This document shows, piece by piece, positions 33,265 through 46,169 of a stretch of 64,000 nucleotides of DNA. The DNA comes from Adiantum capillus-veneris. Its lineage: Eukaryota; Streptophyta; Polypodiopsida; Polypodiales; Pteridaceae. The stretch is taken from contig CM043942.1 in the NCBI GenBank assembly GCA_014529385.2, positions 18,363,991 to 18,427,990 on the forward strand, in the 5' to 3' direction. A program made the position numbers and the translations under genes. The notes under the pieces are model-generated. The model did no database searches. It was not told the DNA's origin and was given only the letters and a program-made list of their open reading frames with translations. The stretch's first letter is position 1. Each line of letters opens with the position of its first letter.

Positions 33265-35784
33265 CTATGGGACCAAAGTTACATGTGATGTAGTATGTGT
33301 ATGGCTGATGAGTGACTCTCGATGCTCCAAAATTGTAGTGATGAGAGTCACAATGGAGAGCCCACACTTTGGCTGGGAGAGGAAAGTGTGTAGGTCTAAG
33401 TTATGGCTGAAAATGTGAGAGAAGCAAGTTCGGATGTGATCAAAAGCTGAGCACTCTAGTAGTGTGTGGTACTCAAACTCTCGAACTTGCAGTGAGCATA
33501 ATGTGCACAATCGATTTGACTCTTCTCCATTGCCCCAACGCCCTATCTCGCATCGAAGGAAATGGGAGCTAAGCCGAATCGCTGCGATAGTGCGTATCGC
33601 GGACAAGGGAATAGGCTCAAGCATGTAAGTGTGAGTACGGTTTCCTCTCTCAGCGAAGAACATGGTTTTGTAGTTGGGGGAAATATAGGTGGTGTAATGT
33701 ATGAAGCGTGACCCACCGGATTTCTCCCAAGCCGTAATACATTGGCGTTGTAGAAAAGCTTCATTCACTTGAGAGTCAATTGAAGCATCATGTAGCAAGT
33801 GTAATGCATCCCATCTCCCAAACCACTTCTTTATGTCTTGCATCCATCCCGTGATCAAGATCTTGCTTTTATGCGTCTTTTGAACTTTTTTGCTTGCTTC
33901 CCATGCAATTGTAGGAAGTCGATGTGAGGGGTTTTGATGCATCTTTATCATGTACTCCACAACCCTTTCCATGCCCATAACCTCAATTGGAAGAGATCCC
34001 GACTCAAGAAGTAGGAGCATATATGGTGTTTGTGTCTTAACTTGGAGAAAGTTTGTAAGAAAACGCTTTTGGACATTCTCAAACTCTTTCCAAGTAGACT
34101 TTGAGATGCTCCCGCCCCACACTTCAACTCCATAAAGAAGAACCGGTGTCACCAATGTATCAAAAAGATACTTCTTGAGAACCCAACACTTGATGTTTCC
34201 CGCATTACACATGTTCTCAAATGCATAATATGCTCTCTTTCCCGCTTCCAAACGACGCATAGCACATTCATGCCACTTGTGATTGGATGGAACCTCAAGG
34301 CCAAGGTACTTAAAGCTCTCAACAACTTCAAGTGTCTCATTGTTGTACACAATGCATGGCTTCTCCTTATGGTTGGTTTTCACAAGCATAACCTTTGTTT
34401 TGGATTCATTTACAATCAGCCCACTATGCAAGCAAAAGTTCTCAAGGACAACCATAAGCTTTTGTGCATCTTCTAAAGTGTGTGCTAGAAGCACTACATC
34501 ATCCGCATACAACAAAAGCATGATTACCGCATTGCAAATAGTGACCTCTTCAATGCCTTCTTCTTGCATAAAGTCAAATACCATTTGTTCCAATTGATCG
34601 ATGCATAGACCAAAGAGATTTGGTGACAATGGACATCCTTGTTTAACCCCAATAGTGCTTACAAAAATTTCTGAAATTTCTCTTTCCATGCGCAATTGAC
34701 AAATCACCTTCTCATAGATTCGAGAAACCGCAAGCATAAACTCACTTGGCACTTGGAGTTCTTCCATCCTTCTCCACAAATTGTTACGTGGAATCATATC
34801 AAAGGCTTTGTTAAAGTCCACAAAACAACAATACAATCGCTTGCCTTTCAACCGACTTTCCTCCATGAGAACACGAAGAGTAACAAGATGATCAATGGTG
34901 CTATGGCATCGACGAAAACCCGCTTGTCCCTTTGCACACTTGTCATTCTCTTCAGCCCAATCACTCAATTTCATCTCCATTATGCACCCAAACAACTTTG
35001 CCATAAGAGACCCAATCATTATAGTCCGGTAGTTGCTTACATTCTTTACATCCCCTCCTTTATGCAAAGGCTTAACCCAATTAGTACTCCAATCATAAGG
35101 CATACCATGTTGAAGTGCAAGGTTGAACATATCACACATCCACTCATGGGTAAAATCTCCCGTCCATTTGATCATCTCCGGCTTGATCATCTCCGGCTCT
35201 TTCTCATCCATTGAAGTACGATCATACAAGTGAACTTCCTCCAACTCCCTTGAAATGTATGGCATATCAAATTGTTGAGTATCATGTTGCAATGTTTTTG
35301 TGCGAGCATTCATTTCCCCAAATACAATAACATCACCTTCACCTTTGAAATAAGCAATGTCCTCTTCCAAATCAGAAAATGTTTGATCTCTATCCATGCA
35401 AGCATAAAAGGGAGAACCATGATGAGGAATGTAGCAACCGGCTACAAAAATGGGTGCTCTTTTTGGTGTCATAATTTTCAGCCATACATAACGTTTGTAC
35501 TTGTCATCTTTCACAATTGATACAAAATCTTCCAATCCTTTCTTAACCATACATGCTAACCCTCCTTGTCCTCTTCATTGCTTGAGATTCTTTGACCACA
35601 TCAATGAATGTACATTGTAATCCTCCAAGCCGTTAATCCTTTGTGTATCATGCTCCCAAGTTTCAACAAGAAGTACAACATCGGCTTTGCTTGTTAGTTC
35701 ATCAATGCCAACCCCCGCATTCCATGGGTATCCATTACAATTCCAAAAGCATATTTTCAATTGTAACTCAGTCTCATAGGTCAC
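33265..35784 (-). pseudogene. LINE ORF2: endonuclease (truncated) and reverse transcriptase
   Basis: The N-terminus (35784-35575) has the endonuclease start LKICFWNCNGY and LLVETWE, then a frameshift. The 761-codon frame continues with AGCYIPH and FGEMNART (about 35315), where the usual motif is GDxN, so Glu replaces the catalytic Asp. After DRTSMDEKE the sequence jumps directly to the RT upstream region FTHEWMCDMFN. The endonuclease C-terminus and linker are therefore missing, probably by internal deletion. RT motifs are intact: GFRRCHSTID, FVDFNKAFD, GVKQGCPLSPNLF and LLYADDVVLLA (about 34490-34520). A cysteine-bearing C-terminus follows. A 15-bp tandem repeat occurs near 35170-35200. Confidence 0.85.
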
Positions 35785-35790
35785 GCATCC

Positions 35791-36742
35791 CTATTTCCTT
35801 GAGAGACTTGCCTCCTCCTTGGGCATATTTTCTTCATGAGAGATCTCCTTGTTTTTATTATTCTTTTCCTCATATGCCTTGCGACGCATATGTTGTTGCT
35901 TAATAGTGCGATCTTCACATACAAAACATTTTGTATCCCTCAAATAGATCCAACTATTATCAAGGATAATCTTTCGCTTGGTCTCATCCTGCATGGTGCA
36001 TACAATTGGCCGTTCTCCCGAGTGAGGAGCTCCTTGCTTTCCCACTCTATGTGCTCCATAGACCATAACTCCGGACATGCCAAAGTGGGTTTTGAAGAAA
36101 TCTTCAATAACAATAGCAAGAGAAGGAGGTGTCTCTAACTTCTCTTCGGGAATTCCACGAGTAACAATGTTCTTGGAACGTCGCTCCCGTTCCTTCAACT
36201 CCTCCACATCCACATTCTCAACATTCTTTGTTTGAACCATAGCTTGCATGAGTGAGGAATTAGAAACCACATTGCTACCACATACATCAGCCCAAGACTT
36301 GTTTGTGCATATACATTTTTCATGTCGCATACATCCCGGCTCATAGTGTCAAATTTCTCCTCTTTCAATACATGGTCATGCTCTACTTTGCTCATCCGCT
36401 CCTTCAAAGCATTCAAGTCCACAAGAGAGCGTTTACATTCCTTGACTTCCTCTTCAAGTTGCATCAAACGTGTTGTTTGCATCTCAAGTGTCCTCTTGAG
36501 ATTCTCATTCTCAACACAAGTACCCTTAGTATGCCATTCTCCATTGCAAGTGCTCGTAAGTCTTCGCCTTGTTTGTTTACGGTCTCTTGCAATGATACCA
36601 AGTACGCCATGATCATGGTTTCCGATGTCGTTGGTTGGGTGGTTGTGTTGCTATCTCCACACTTAGGAGATTTTGGATCATTTTCCACAATGGTTGTGGA
36701 CCTTGTTGAAGAAGAAGAACCCTTGCGAGTGCCGGAAGACAT
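35791..36742 (-). pseudogene. LINE ORF1 with coiled coil and RNA-binding domain
   Basis: The start is at 36742 (MSSGTRKGSSSS). Residues from the first two frames form a Leu/Glu/Lys-rich coiled coil (MQLEEEVKECKRSL, 36482-36350). The last frame (36330-35791) has ERRSKNIVTRGIPEE, VYGAHRVGKQG, RPIVCTMQDETKRK and CFVCEDRTIKQQHMRRK. This order of coiled coil, RRM-like fold and C-terminal domain resembles animal L1 ORF1p and some algal and non-seed-plant LINEs, and it differs from the CCHC-type ORF1 of the neighbouring LINE. Two frameshifts break it. Confidence 0.7.
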
Positions 36743-36926
36743 TGTATGTAAAATAGGAGATGAGAATCAATTTTGTTGAACCTGTTCACTTCGGAAATGC
36801 TGCTACAGAAACGCCTTCCATAACTCTGAAAATTTCTGTCTTTACATCAATGCGTAGAGGACTTCGTGCTCTTCGATTGAGGCTATAGATCACCCAAATC
36901 GGAGTTCGGATGAAGAAGTTATGCTC

Positions 36927-36930
<4 letters not shown>

Positions 36931-36990
<60 letters not shown>
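36931..36990. repeat. (GA)30 microsatellite
   Basis: It is uninterrupted and is followed after about 145 GC-rich bases by a short (CT)6 at 37137-37148. Confidence 0.95.
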
Positions 36991-36993
<3 letters not shown>

Positions 36994-37569
36994 GCAGCCC
37001 TCAGAGTGCTCCGAGCTGCGCCACTGTCTTATTCTCCTACTCATCTCCTCATTAGCGCTCGCAACGGTCGCAGCGAGGCACGGACCTGCTGCCAGTTGGG
37101 ACGCCCGAGGATGGGCAGGCTGACGGCTCTCTCTCTCTCTCTCTCTCTGACGCGTATCATCTCCACCGTTTTTCTCCTCAAAAAACTGCCAGCATCTTCC
37201 TAGATTCCCCATAAATTGACCTGCTCGCAAGATTACAGCAACATACTTGAGGGCATGTTTTTGATGTGTTTTGAGGACGAAAGAAAAGGGTAGCAGTGTT
37301 AAGCTGGTTTGGTCATCCACCTTTTAACAATTATAATTCAACCATTCAAGAAGGTTGGCTAACAAAGTTGTAATTTTTAGCACTTGTTGGTTTTGTGTTT
37401 CTGAACTCTAAGCTCCATATAGGCTGTCCACACATCGCTCCAAGGTGTTTACGTCTGCTTGCCATCTTGCAGTTGAGACTTAGCATTAAGCATAAAATGA
37501 GTAACATGGGTTAGGAATAAGCTGCGATCTACGCATTACTCCGTCTAATTTTGCAAGCAGGTCAAAGTA

Positions 37570-37593
37570 GAGGGTATCTCATGAGATACCCTC
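37570..37593. repeat. 24-bp perfect palindrome
   Basis: The two 12-base halves GAGGGTATCTCA and TGAGATACCCTC are exact reverse complements with no spacer. No neighbouring feature explains it. Confidence 0.75.
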
Positions 37594-38477
37594 CAAAAAC
37601 TAAAGTAAAAGGAAAGGAGAGAGGCCGCGTGTCAGCAGCTCCTTCACAGGCAGCGATTTATTTTTTCCAGGTATCGCACAGGCGGGCAATATTGTCTCGT
37701 GCAATTGTGCCACAGGTGGACGCGGCGTGTGTCGCAATCGAGCGATGAGACCTGCATGCAAGGGACTTAGGGGGAAGCAGAGGCGAGGATGAAATTGGAA
37801 GGCAAGGAGATGTTGGGCGGGGGGTTGTGAATGTTTGTGTCGACACCTGTGCGATGACAGCATGCCGAGAAAGAGAAATGGAGAGCAAGCTATGTGAGGA
37901 TGAGTGACAGACACATCATCTTGTGGTGCTTTCTGTCTCTCTCTTGCACAAATTCGCTGTGTGTTGAGCTAGGTGGGAGGGGATGGTGGGAGCGGGCTTG
38001 CGCAGAGGAAGACAAAGGGCGAAGGTCAATGGGGGGAGCAGCCAGGTTAAGGATGACTGCACCGCAGGAACACGGGCAAATAGGCCAGGCTTCACTTTGA
38101 CGTAGCTGCGAAAAGGAATCTCACAAACTAATTAATTAATGGAAGCAAAGTGGACCCAAATATGTACCCAGTAAGAATATGTGACAACAAAAATCCCTCT
38201 CTTGCATCCATTGCATCTACATATCTATTAGGAAAAAGCAAAGAAGCACACCACGATAATTTCTTGAGTCCAAGAGGATTGAGGTGAGGAGCCTCACATG
38301 TTGTTGAGCCTTTTTGCATTTTAAGGAGGGATAAACTTGCCTGTGCAGCCATGAATGGAGCACAAAGATCCTTCGTGACCTGAGAAATCATTTTCATAAA
38401 CACCATCTCACATGGGCAACTTCAAATGGGATCTATGGCTAGGGGAATTGGGGCCGTCCGCACATTTGTAAATTCGG

Positions 38478-38560
38478 GGTGAAAAGTGCAGTCTGCACCC
38501 CACGACCTCCTCGTTGCGAGCCATGTGAACTAACCACTATGCTCGCATGCGTTCGTTGAA
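38478..38560 (-). other. tRNA-like or SINE-like segment
   Basis: On the minus strand TAGTGGTTAGTTCACATGG resembles the A-box region of a tRNA or tRNA-derived SINE. About 25 bases later GGTCGTGGGGTGCAGAC sits where a B box (GGTTCGANTCC) would be, but matches poorly. No full cloverleaf could be drawn. It is at best a decayed tRNA-derived element. Confidence 0.25.
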
Positions 38561-40452
38561 ATATTGGGGATTTGAGTATGTGATATAGTAAATATGGGCG
38601 GATTTGGCAAATTTGTAAATTCAGGTCCCCTTCGCAACGCCAGATCCGACGGTCCACAATTGACACGCCCTTTGTTTTTCCCCTCCACCATTGTTTGATT
38701 TGAACATGCCCGTGTGATGGGTGGCCTGCTATGAGACCTAACCTAGACGCCACCATAATCAATGTGACGCCAAACTTCTTGTTAAGACCTTTTGTAGTTG
38801 TATACTCCATCATTAATATGGAACAAATATGGAACATAGCTAAAGTTCTGAGCTTTGGGTTGCTCCAAAACTTGAAAGAGGGACTTTCTTCACTTGGGTC
38901 TTGACTCTTGCTGTTGGTTTCACTTTCCCCTTGCGACCAAGTTGATGGATTTTGTATCAAACACATCTACACACGCTTTCTCCACCTGGTTGAGAAAATT
39001 AGATATCGTTTGAAGAAAACCCTCATTGTTTTATAGAAGGAATCCATCCTATTTAGCTAAATTAAGGACACAAGTTTGCTGGATGGCTGAGACTAGTAAG
39101 TGACTCGCAAGGATAGAAGGAGCAAGAAAGGCTTGCAAAGATAGAATGAGGCTAATTAGAAAGCAAGAAGAAAAGTCAGACTGTATGCAGGGAGAGAGAC
39201 AAACGCAAAGCACATGGCAGAAGACCTTTGGATGCACGAGGATTCACATAGGCTAGTAAACTTTGAGGTTCAATCTTTGAGCCTTGAGCTACATTGGAAA
39301 TTTAATTTCGAAGCCAGAACTAAAATTACACTGCATTATGCAAGGAATATCTTCTTTCAGCCAACTGGCTAACTTTGGATGCGACATGTCTAGTTTCAAT
39401 TCCTCCTATCCTATGGCGGCGGACGGAACTTTGTATTTTTGAAGGAAAGGATCCGTAGGATCATTCCAATCACTAGGTGCCAAACAAGTTGCATGATTTT
39501 GTGTTTTTATTGTTCGTCGCCTTGTATGAATCCACCCTTAGCTAGAAGAATATTAGGAAGTGCCATGTGCATTACTTTGTGCGGACATGAGGTTTTACCA
39601 CTTCAGTGACATAAGTGGTGGTTGCTACAAAGATACAAGAGTCACATCTTTGACACACTGGCATGTTACCTACATGCCACTTCGTTCATCTTGTAGGGAG
39701 AGTTAGAGGAACTGACGACTCGACCCCACTTGAGTAGACCCCTCTTAATCGCATCTTAGACCCCACCTCATGAGATCACATCGAATACCCTTGTTGACGC
39801 ATCTGGTGTTACATCTTGCTTGAGGGAAGTATCAAGAGGAGGGACACATGGAAAGTCTATGGGTTGTATCAAGCTTATAACACTAGATATCATTCATTTT
39901 GTTAAAAGATAGGGATATCTTCATTAGACCTTATTTGAGAAAGAATTGTGTTTGGGTGATGTTTGAACAGTTGCATGGATGAGACTTTGGAAGAAATTAA
40001 TAAAGGAACCCTAATTGTATATCAAAACTGTGTGGTAGCAATTAGAAAACAAGAAGAATGGGTGAGTGTAGTGTGGAAAGCGAGAGACTAATATCCAATT
40101 AAAACTTTTAGAAGACTAGCATTAGAGATCACTTCGTCTACCATATCTAAGATTTTATGAATGGAGGATGTGCCTCTTAAACATGGGAAAAAGGCATCAT
40201 TTATAGATCCTAGGTATGTAGACTTTAGCATACTTGTCATCGGATTTTGGCAAGTTCCATCAAAACCTTCGAGCTATCAAGCTGGCTTGCGTATAGGACC
40301 CTTACATTCATGAGCGTGAAGGATTGGTAGGCTTGCAATTGAGGGGGCTGCAAAAAATCCTCACCACCTAGGTAAACTGAGAGCTAGGACACTTATGTAA
40401 ACTAAAACACTCCATACAACCTAAGAAAGAATAATGCTTTCACCCATCTTTT

Positions 40453-40689
<237 letters not shown>

Positions 40690-40700
<11 letters not shown>

Positions 40701-41020
40701 TTGGTATTAGAGATCCCAAGGTTCCGATAGTTGGGAGGTTGTGGAGAGTTGCATGGAGTTTTTCATGGTGCATGCACCCTTCCCTGGTCAAATCTTTGCT
40801 AGTGGGGATCGACACAATCGAGAGCCATGTAATTCTATGCAAAGGCTCTTCTTCATCTTCCTGCCCTTTCATTGGTATCAAAGATCCCAAGATTTTGAGA
40901 GGTGGGAGGTTGTGGAGAGTTGCATGGTGCATGCACCCTTCCATGGTCAAAGCTTTGGTAGTAAGGATCCGACACAACCGAGAACCATGGCACTCTATGC
41001 AACCTCTTTTTCATCTTCGT
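40690..41020 (+). repeat. 171-bp tandem duplication containing LTR end and primer site
   Basis: Unit 1 (40690-40860) and unit 2 (40861-41020) both start with the LTR end (CCTTTCA) and the primer site TGGTAT-A-AGATCCC (40702 and 40873), then share GGGAGGTTGTGGAGAGTTGCATGG-type leader. The second primer site keeps TGGTATCAAAGATCCC. Confidence 0.82.
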
Positions 41021-41095
41021 GCATTGACCAATTCTACTCATAGCTCCAAAACAATGTTCACATTTTTTTGTTTTTTTTGGGGATGAAGCTACATA

Positions 41096-41104
41096 CCCCC
41101 CCCC

Positions 41105-41163
<59 letters not shown>
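41096..41163. repeat. (C)26-(CA)21 compound tract
   Basis: A poly-C run (41096-41121) passes directly into CA repeats. It lies inside the short-LTR element. Confidence 0.93.
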
Positions 41164-41167
<4 letters not shown>

Positions 41168-41965
41168 GCTTTGCCCCACCATGCGGTTATGGACATGTGC
41201 ATGGCCTGCAAAATCATGCATGGCCATCCATAATCGAAAACTCTCCTTCACGGGAGTCAACTTCTACAAGATGATGGATGGCCGCCAATGCAAATCAAGA
41301 TGACGCTGTATCAAAAACTCTCCTTCAAGGGAGTCAACTCTTGTGGCCATATTTCCACACCCTACTAAAATTGCCAGAGGGTATGGCAAACAAGCTTTCT
41401 CTTTGACTTTTGCAAGGAAGATGCCCAAAACAATTTGGACTCCTCGTTGCACATGCAAGTTAACAAGCAAAAGCTAGCAAAGGGGATTTTCCAAAGCGAA
41501 CTCTCCATAGCACCATCAAGGCAAGCAAAAGTTGCTTATGTGAAGCAAGATTTTGCCTTTGCTCTCAGCATGGGGCAATTTAAGGTACACTTTGTCCATG
41601 CAATTATGACATACATTAATTGAAAGTACTTTTATGTTTCCACTGTGATGTAAAAGTTAACAAGATTGATTATTATTTCAACTCTCCCAAGCTTGCATAT
41701 AGTATGGCTATCACAACTTGGCCCATAACTGTTTTCTCGTGAATGGAAAATGTCATGCATAGCATGTGAATTTTTATGGCGAGTCAAACATATTTGATCA
41801 CGTACTTTCAACATTGTTTTATTCTTGAAATGTCACTATCTGAAGCAATGATTCCTATTTTTGGACTATGGCATAATAGCTTCCAATGTTTGAGATATTC
41901 TATTAGCATATGAGCTTGGAAGGGCTTTTCCAGTGTGTACAACCAGTCGTCCAAGGGGGGTGCTG

Positions 41966-42131
41966 GCATGAACCAATCCAAGGGGCATACAAGGCCTCTT
42001 AGAATCCACGGCCAGGAGTCGGGACTATGGGTTGGCTTCCAAGGGGTGATAGCATGAACCAATCTAAGGGGCATACAAGATCTCTTAAAATCCACGGCTG
42101 GGAGTCGTGACTATGAGTTGGCTTCCATGTA
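41966..42131 (+). repeat. 86-bp tandem duplication inside short-LTR element
   Basis: GCATGAACCAATC-AAGGGGCATACAAG starts at 41966 and again at 42052 and continues through GAGTCG-GACTATG-GTTGGCTTCC in both. The copies differ at about ten positions. Confidence 0.82.
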
Positions 42132-44223
42132 AGATATGTCAGATGCCATAGCTATGAGCCAGATATAGAGCTCAAAATATTGAGCCAAATAGGCTTTCGA
42201 AGGGCATTTAAGACTCAACACCATGCAAAGAGAAAGACGTGGATGGTCTATCCATTTGAAGTTGCCAATTGCTATTACATTACAAGGATGGATGGCAAGG
42301 TTGAAAAACTTAAAGTTTTTACTGCTTTGTAGGTGTCCTTAACTTTTCATTTGGAAAGATCTCATGCCTTGCCAAGCAATGCGCTTTGTAGGAAATGATG
42401 GGAAGCAAGGCTCCTACCCATGTCAATGTAACGTTCATTGAATTTGGATCAATGACAAAGCACACAGGGCTAGGGAATTTCCATTCTTGTATGACAAAAG
42501 GTAGGGTTTTGTTTGGCACGTTGTTATTCACAAGGTGTGTAATGTGGTCTAAGAACTCATGGAGTTCAATTTAGCCAATGTGGAGCAAGATTTATCACTC
42601 TTGTCGCTGAGTGTTTCTAGTTACCTCCACAAGTACATCTTGTACTTGATGGATGTCATATTTCTTGATATCCAGTATATGAGACATATTCCACATGTGG
42701 AGACTATGAGTCTTTGGGATTGACATTGGTGCGTGTTTTTTCAATTGTGTGTCACGATAGAGTCCCTAGATGTTGGTCAAATCCGTTTATTAGACCATTT
42801 TGAGCACACAATATCAGGAATAATTTCAGTGGCTAGAAATTGTCGGATAAAAATTGTTAATGTTATAAGTATTGTTAAACAACATTAAAAGATAGTTGTT
42901 TCAATGTTTTTTAGGTTGTAATTTTGCATACATATTATGCATAGCAAGACTATGACATGTTAATGAAAATGTTGCATTGTTTGTTCCTAGATGTGATTTC
43001 TTTGCGGCATTCTATTATGGTCCAAATGTTTTTGCAAGGCGATCAAATAATTGGAGTATGAAGTATTTAGTTACTTCTTGTAGAGATATCCACATAAAAT
43101 TTATTCCCTCATTTTTCATGTATGCTATGAACATAACATTCACCATAAGCATTGGAAAATACAAATCATTAGTCATCAGAATGCAGGCTTGGATTTTTTT
43201 TTTGCTAAATGCATGCACACTAGATGTTATGGGCCCTAGTGTTTAGCAAATGCATATTTGCAATAGCATGAAAATTCATGAATTTGATAGCTTATGAAGT
43301 TTTTTGCACCACAAGGGTAGTACATCTATGGGATTTATTATTAGTCTACCAACCACCATACAAGGTGATGGCTTGGTACGGCTGCTTGTAGATAGATTAC
43401 CTAACCTTTTAAGTTTATTCCAATCAAGTCCACTCTCTAACACGGTTGGTTGCTTACAATCTGTAAAGATTATATGGATTCCCCACAATCTTTTGAGTAA
43501 TAGTGAACCCATGTTTATCAATCATTTCTGGAAGGCTATCTATAAATGGTTGGGAACACAACGCAATATCAATACTACCAATCATTGAGAGATGGATGGG
43601 CATCTTGTAAGTATTAATCTAGTACTAGAAAATATGCCAAGCTTGTACATTAGCAAGAAGAAATCAAATTGGCAATGTTATTCTCTCTATTTTGAAGCTT
43701 GCTTAAAATGCTGCCAATGACTAAGTTTAATGTTTATGTCAGGTTTTCAACCTCAATCACCATTTATGATTGGGTTGGCTACTGATGAGGAATGACAACA
43801 AATCAAGGACTTAATCTGTGATGATGAGATATATCGGCATGTCACTTTCATGGAAAGTTGAGAAGAGGCGTTCTTACATGTTTTAGCACCTTCAAAAGGT
43901 TTGAAAATTGGTTTTTCATTTAGTCACCTCTTAGTTGTGGTAAGTCATTTAAAATACTGAAGCAAGTTATAAATTGAGTCTACACACTATTGTATTCATT
44001 TGGTTTTGGATATAAGCCGTTACAAAAACACTTACAAAGGGATAACAATGTAGATGATCAAGATGTTCTTCTTGGTTTCATTGAATATCCTACTAAAACG
44101 TGTATCAATCAAGAGGAAAATTGGACCCAAGGGAGGTACATTGTGGAAAAAATTAGTGTTTTTGAGAAGATATCACCACTTTTGGTTTTGAGGATGAAAA
44201 CTCTTCTCCAAGGCGGGGAGTAA

Positions 44224-44354
44224 TGTTAGGCATAAGGTAGGTTTGGGGAGGCATGTCCCTAATATATGCATGCATGGTCAAGGGGACTCCTAAAATAGGG
44301 ACCAAAGGGTTTATATAGTGGTAATGAGCATGCAGTAGTTCCCCTGCCCTTTCA
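44224..44354 (+). repeat. 3' LTR of short-LTR element
   Basis: It is 131 bases, TGTTAGGC to CTGCCCTTTCA, with TATATA at 44312-44317. It follows the purine-rich AAGGCGGGGAGTAA. Confidence 0.66.
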
Positions 44355-44649
44355 AAGAATGTGTGGCATTGGAGGAAATGCAGGGATGAAGGGAGGTAAT
44401 TTTGTAGGTATGTACTCAAGAAAATCCACTCAACCCATACATACTACTAGCTCAAAAAATCAAGATCATGGGGGTGTAGGCATGCAAAAGATTGTATAAA
44501 AGCTAAGTCATGAAAACATGGAGTGGTGGAGAAATTCAGGCTTTTCTTTACCCAAGAGTTCCCCTTGAGTAAGCTCCACCTTGCTATTGAGAATTCTCTC
44601 CTAAAAAATCATCTACAAATTTGTTGTCATCACAATATCCGACTTTAAC

Positions 44650-45641
44650 TTGTATGTAGGACCTTTAGGTTTTCCCGATTTCTTATCCTTTAGAGCTTCT
44701 TCCAAAACAATCTTTGGAGATCTTTTGTTTTTTTATCTTTCCTTTTACTAGCTCTTGTTACCCTCTTTGATGTGCCAAGAGTATCATCTTCCCTTTCTCT
44801 CTTTTCTTCCACAACTACTTCTTGTGTCTGAGATTTTGTAATATAAACATATCTAGAGTGATAATCAATTGGATCTTCCCACCTTGTTATTTTTTGAAAG
44901 AGTTTTTCACTTTTCACAAAGTCTTATGTGTAGCCTTTTTTGTTTTTTTCTCTCCATGGTGAAGGACCAAAAATATTTTTTAATTCTATATTCCTCATTG
45001 AAGTGATTGTTGTCAAGGCTAACTTCTCCTCCATAATCCTTTTCATGCCTTCTTTACAATTTTTTTTTGGAAGAGGTAACCTTGTTTGACTTGAGTGAAT
45101 CATCTTATCCTTTCCAAATATCAAAATCTTCTTGTAGGACTTTGATAGTCTTTATAATTCTTTTATAGATGATGACAATCACACCAAATGCCATTTCTTT
45201 TTAGAAACAAATTCTATTGTCATCTATTGAGGTTGTTTTTGCAGTGAGCTTGGTGTAGCACTTTTAGGTGCCACTATTCTTTCTTCAAATCTTACAGCTT
45301 TTAGATTTAGATTCAACTCGTGGATTCCTTTCGTAAGGTCATCAAGAACCGGCTTATCAAATTTCACAATAACCCCATTTGGAGTAGAGATATTCAACTC
45401 TTATCCTCTTACAATCTGTAGTGGTTCTTCAACACAGAGAAAAGTAAGCTGCACAACTACTCCATAGCCTCACAAAGTTCAAGACTACAATCAGACTCAG
45501 CAAGGAAACATACAGAAGAGATCAGACAGAGCAAGAAAGTCACTAAAACAGAACTCAAAACTAGTATTCCGATCAAGAAGATAACTACAGATGCATAAAT
45601 CACAGTCAGAACCATACAAAGTGTAGGGTGAGCTTATAAAC
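44650..45641 (-). pseudogene. Element C gag/linker, distal part (old Ty3/gypsy-like)
   Basis: The minus strand reads, over several frames, LDDLTKGIHELNLNLKA, later NCKEGMKRIMEEKLA, FGPSPWREKNKKGY, FQKITRWEDPIDY and a basic tail TSKRVTRASKRKDK. I read these as the linker between gag and protease of a gypsy-like family whose gag N-terminus is at 53130-53795. The two halves are separated by element D. The similarity is from memory of the family style and not a search. Left of 44650 the short-LTR element adjoins. Confidence 0.45.
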
Positions 45642-45826
45642 TGCTCCACCAGAATGTGCTTACAACAACCAAATTCTTGGAATACAAACAAACTATAAAT
45701 ATCCAATTTATCATAATTTGAGTGACCATAATCCGACCCACTACAATCTGACAGAAGGATATCCAACTGACCAGCATATTATATCCGACTGACCAAATAA
45801 CTGACATACTAGTGTGCCTGTCAACA
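45642..45826 (-). repeat. Left (3') LTR of element D
   Basis: It is about 85-88% identical by eye to 52942-53124 and shares TTGGAATACAAAC-AACTATAAATAT and GACATACTAGTGTGC. The expected purine tract beyond 45826 is not seen. Confidence 0.65.
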
Positions 45827-46169
45827 CATGGCACGTCTTGGTGGTGGATTTTTGAGAAATCCGACTCGGATCCACATATTTCTTGATAAAAAAGAGATAG
45901 ACAAAAATAAATTGATATTGTACCACCCTAGACTATAGAATCTGGGTTCAACATATTTTTTATACTGACTCCAACATAGCATTAGCATCCAAAACATCAG
46001 TCATATTCTGTACTTCAACGTCCTCAACAACTTCAAACACCTGCTCAGGTGAAATCTCCACTAAATCCTCAGCAACATTTAACTTTTTGAACTTGAGTAT
46101 CTATCTCTAAAGTCTGGATAGATGCATCAACCAATTCTCCCTGCTCAGAACTGACTTAGGTAAATGTGC

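Larger units (their letters stand above)
33232..36742 (-). mobile_element. Second LINE (non-L1 style) with TCTA-type tail
   Basis: ORF1 (36742-35791) and ORF2 (35784-33265) follow each other on the minus strand. The 3' end reads AATAAAATCTATCTATC and not poly(A), so tetranucleotide repeats serve as the tail, as in several non-L1 clades. ORF2 keeps a long open RT frame but has lost most of the endonuclease-RT linker. The 5' flank holds a (GA)n tract at 36931-36990. No target duplication was found. Confidence 0.82.
36991..40440. other. No gene recognised over about 3.4 kb
   Basis: It includes two GC-rich patches (36991-37130 and 37600-38100), a 24-bp palindrome (37570-37593) and a tRNA-like segment on the minus strand (about 38478-38560). 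A short motif ATTTGTAAATTC-GG occurs twice (about 38465 and 38610). Open frames are short and unrecognised. Confidence 0.45.

Noticed and set aside
38478-38560. A functional tRNA gene
   Set aside because: No cloverleaf with paired acceptor arms could be drawn and the B box is poor. It is kept only as a weak SINE-like trace.
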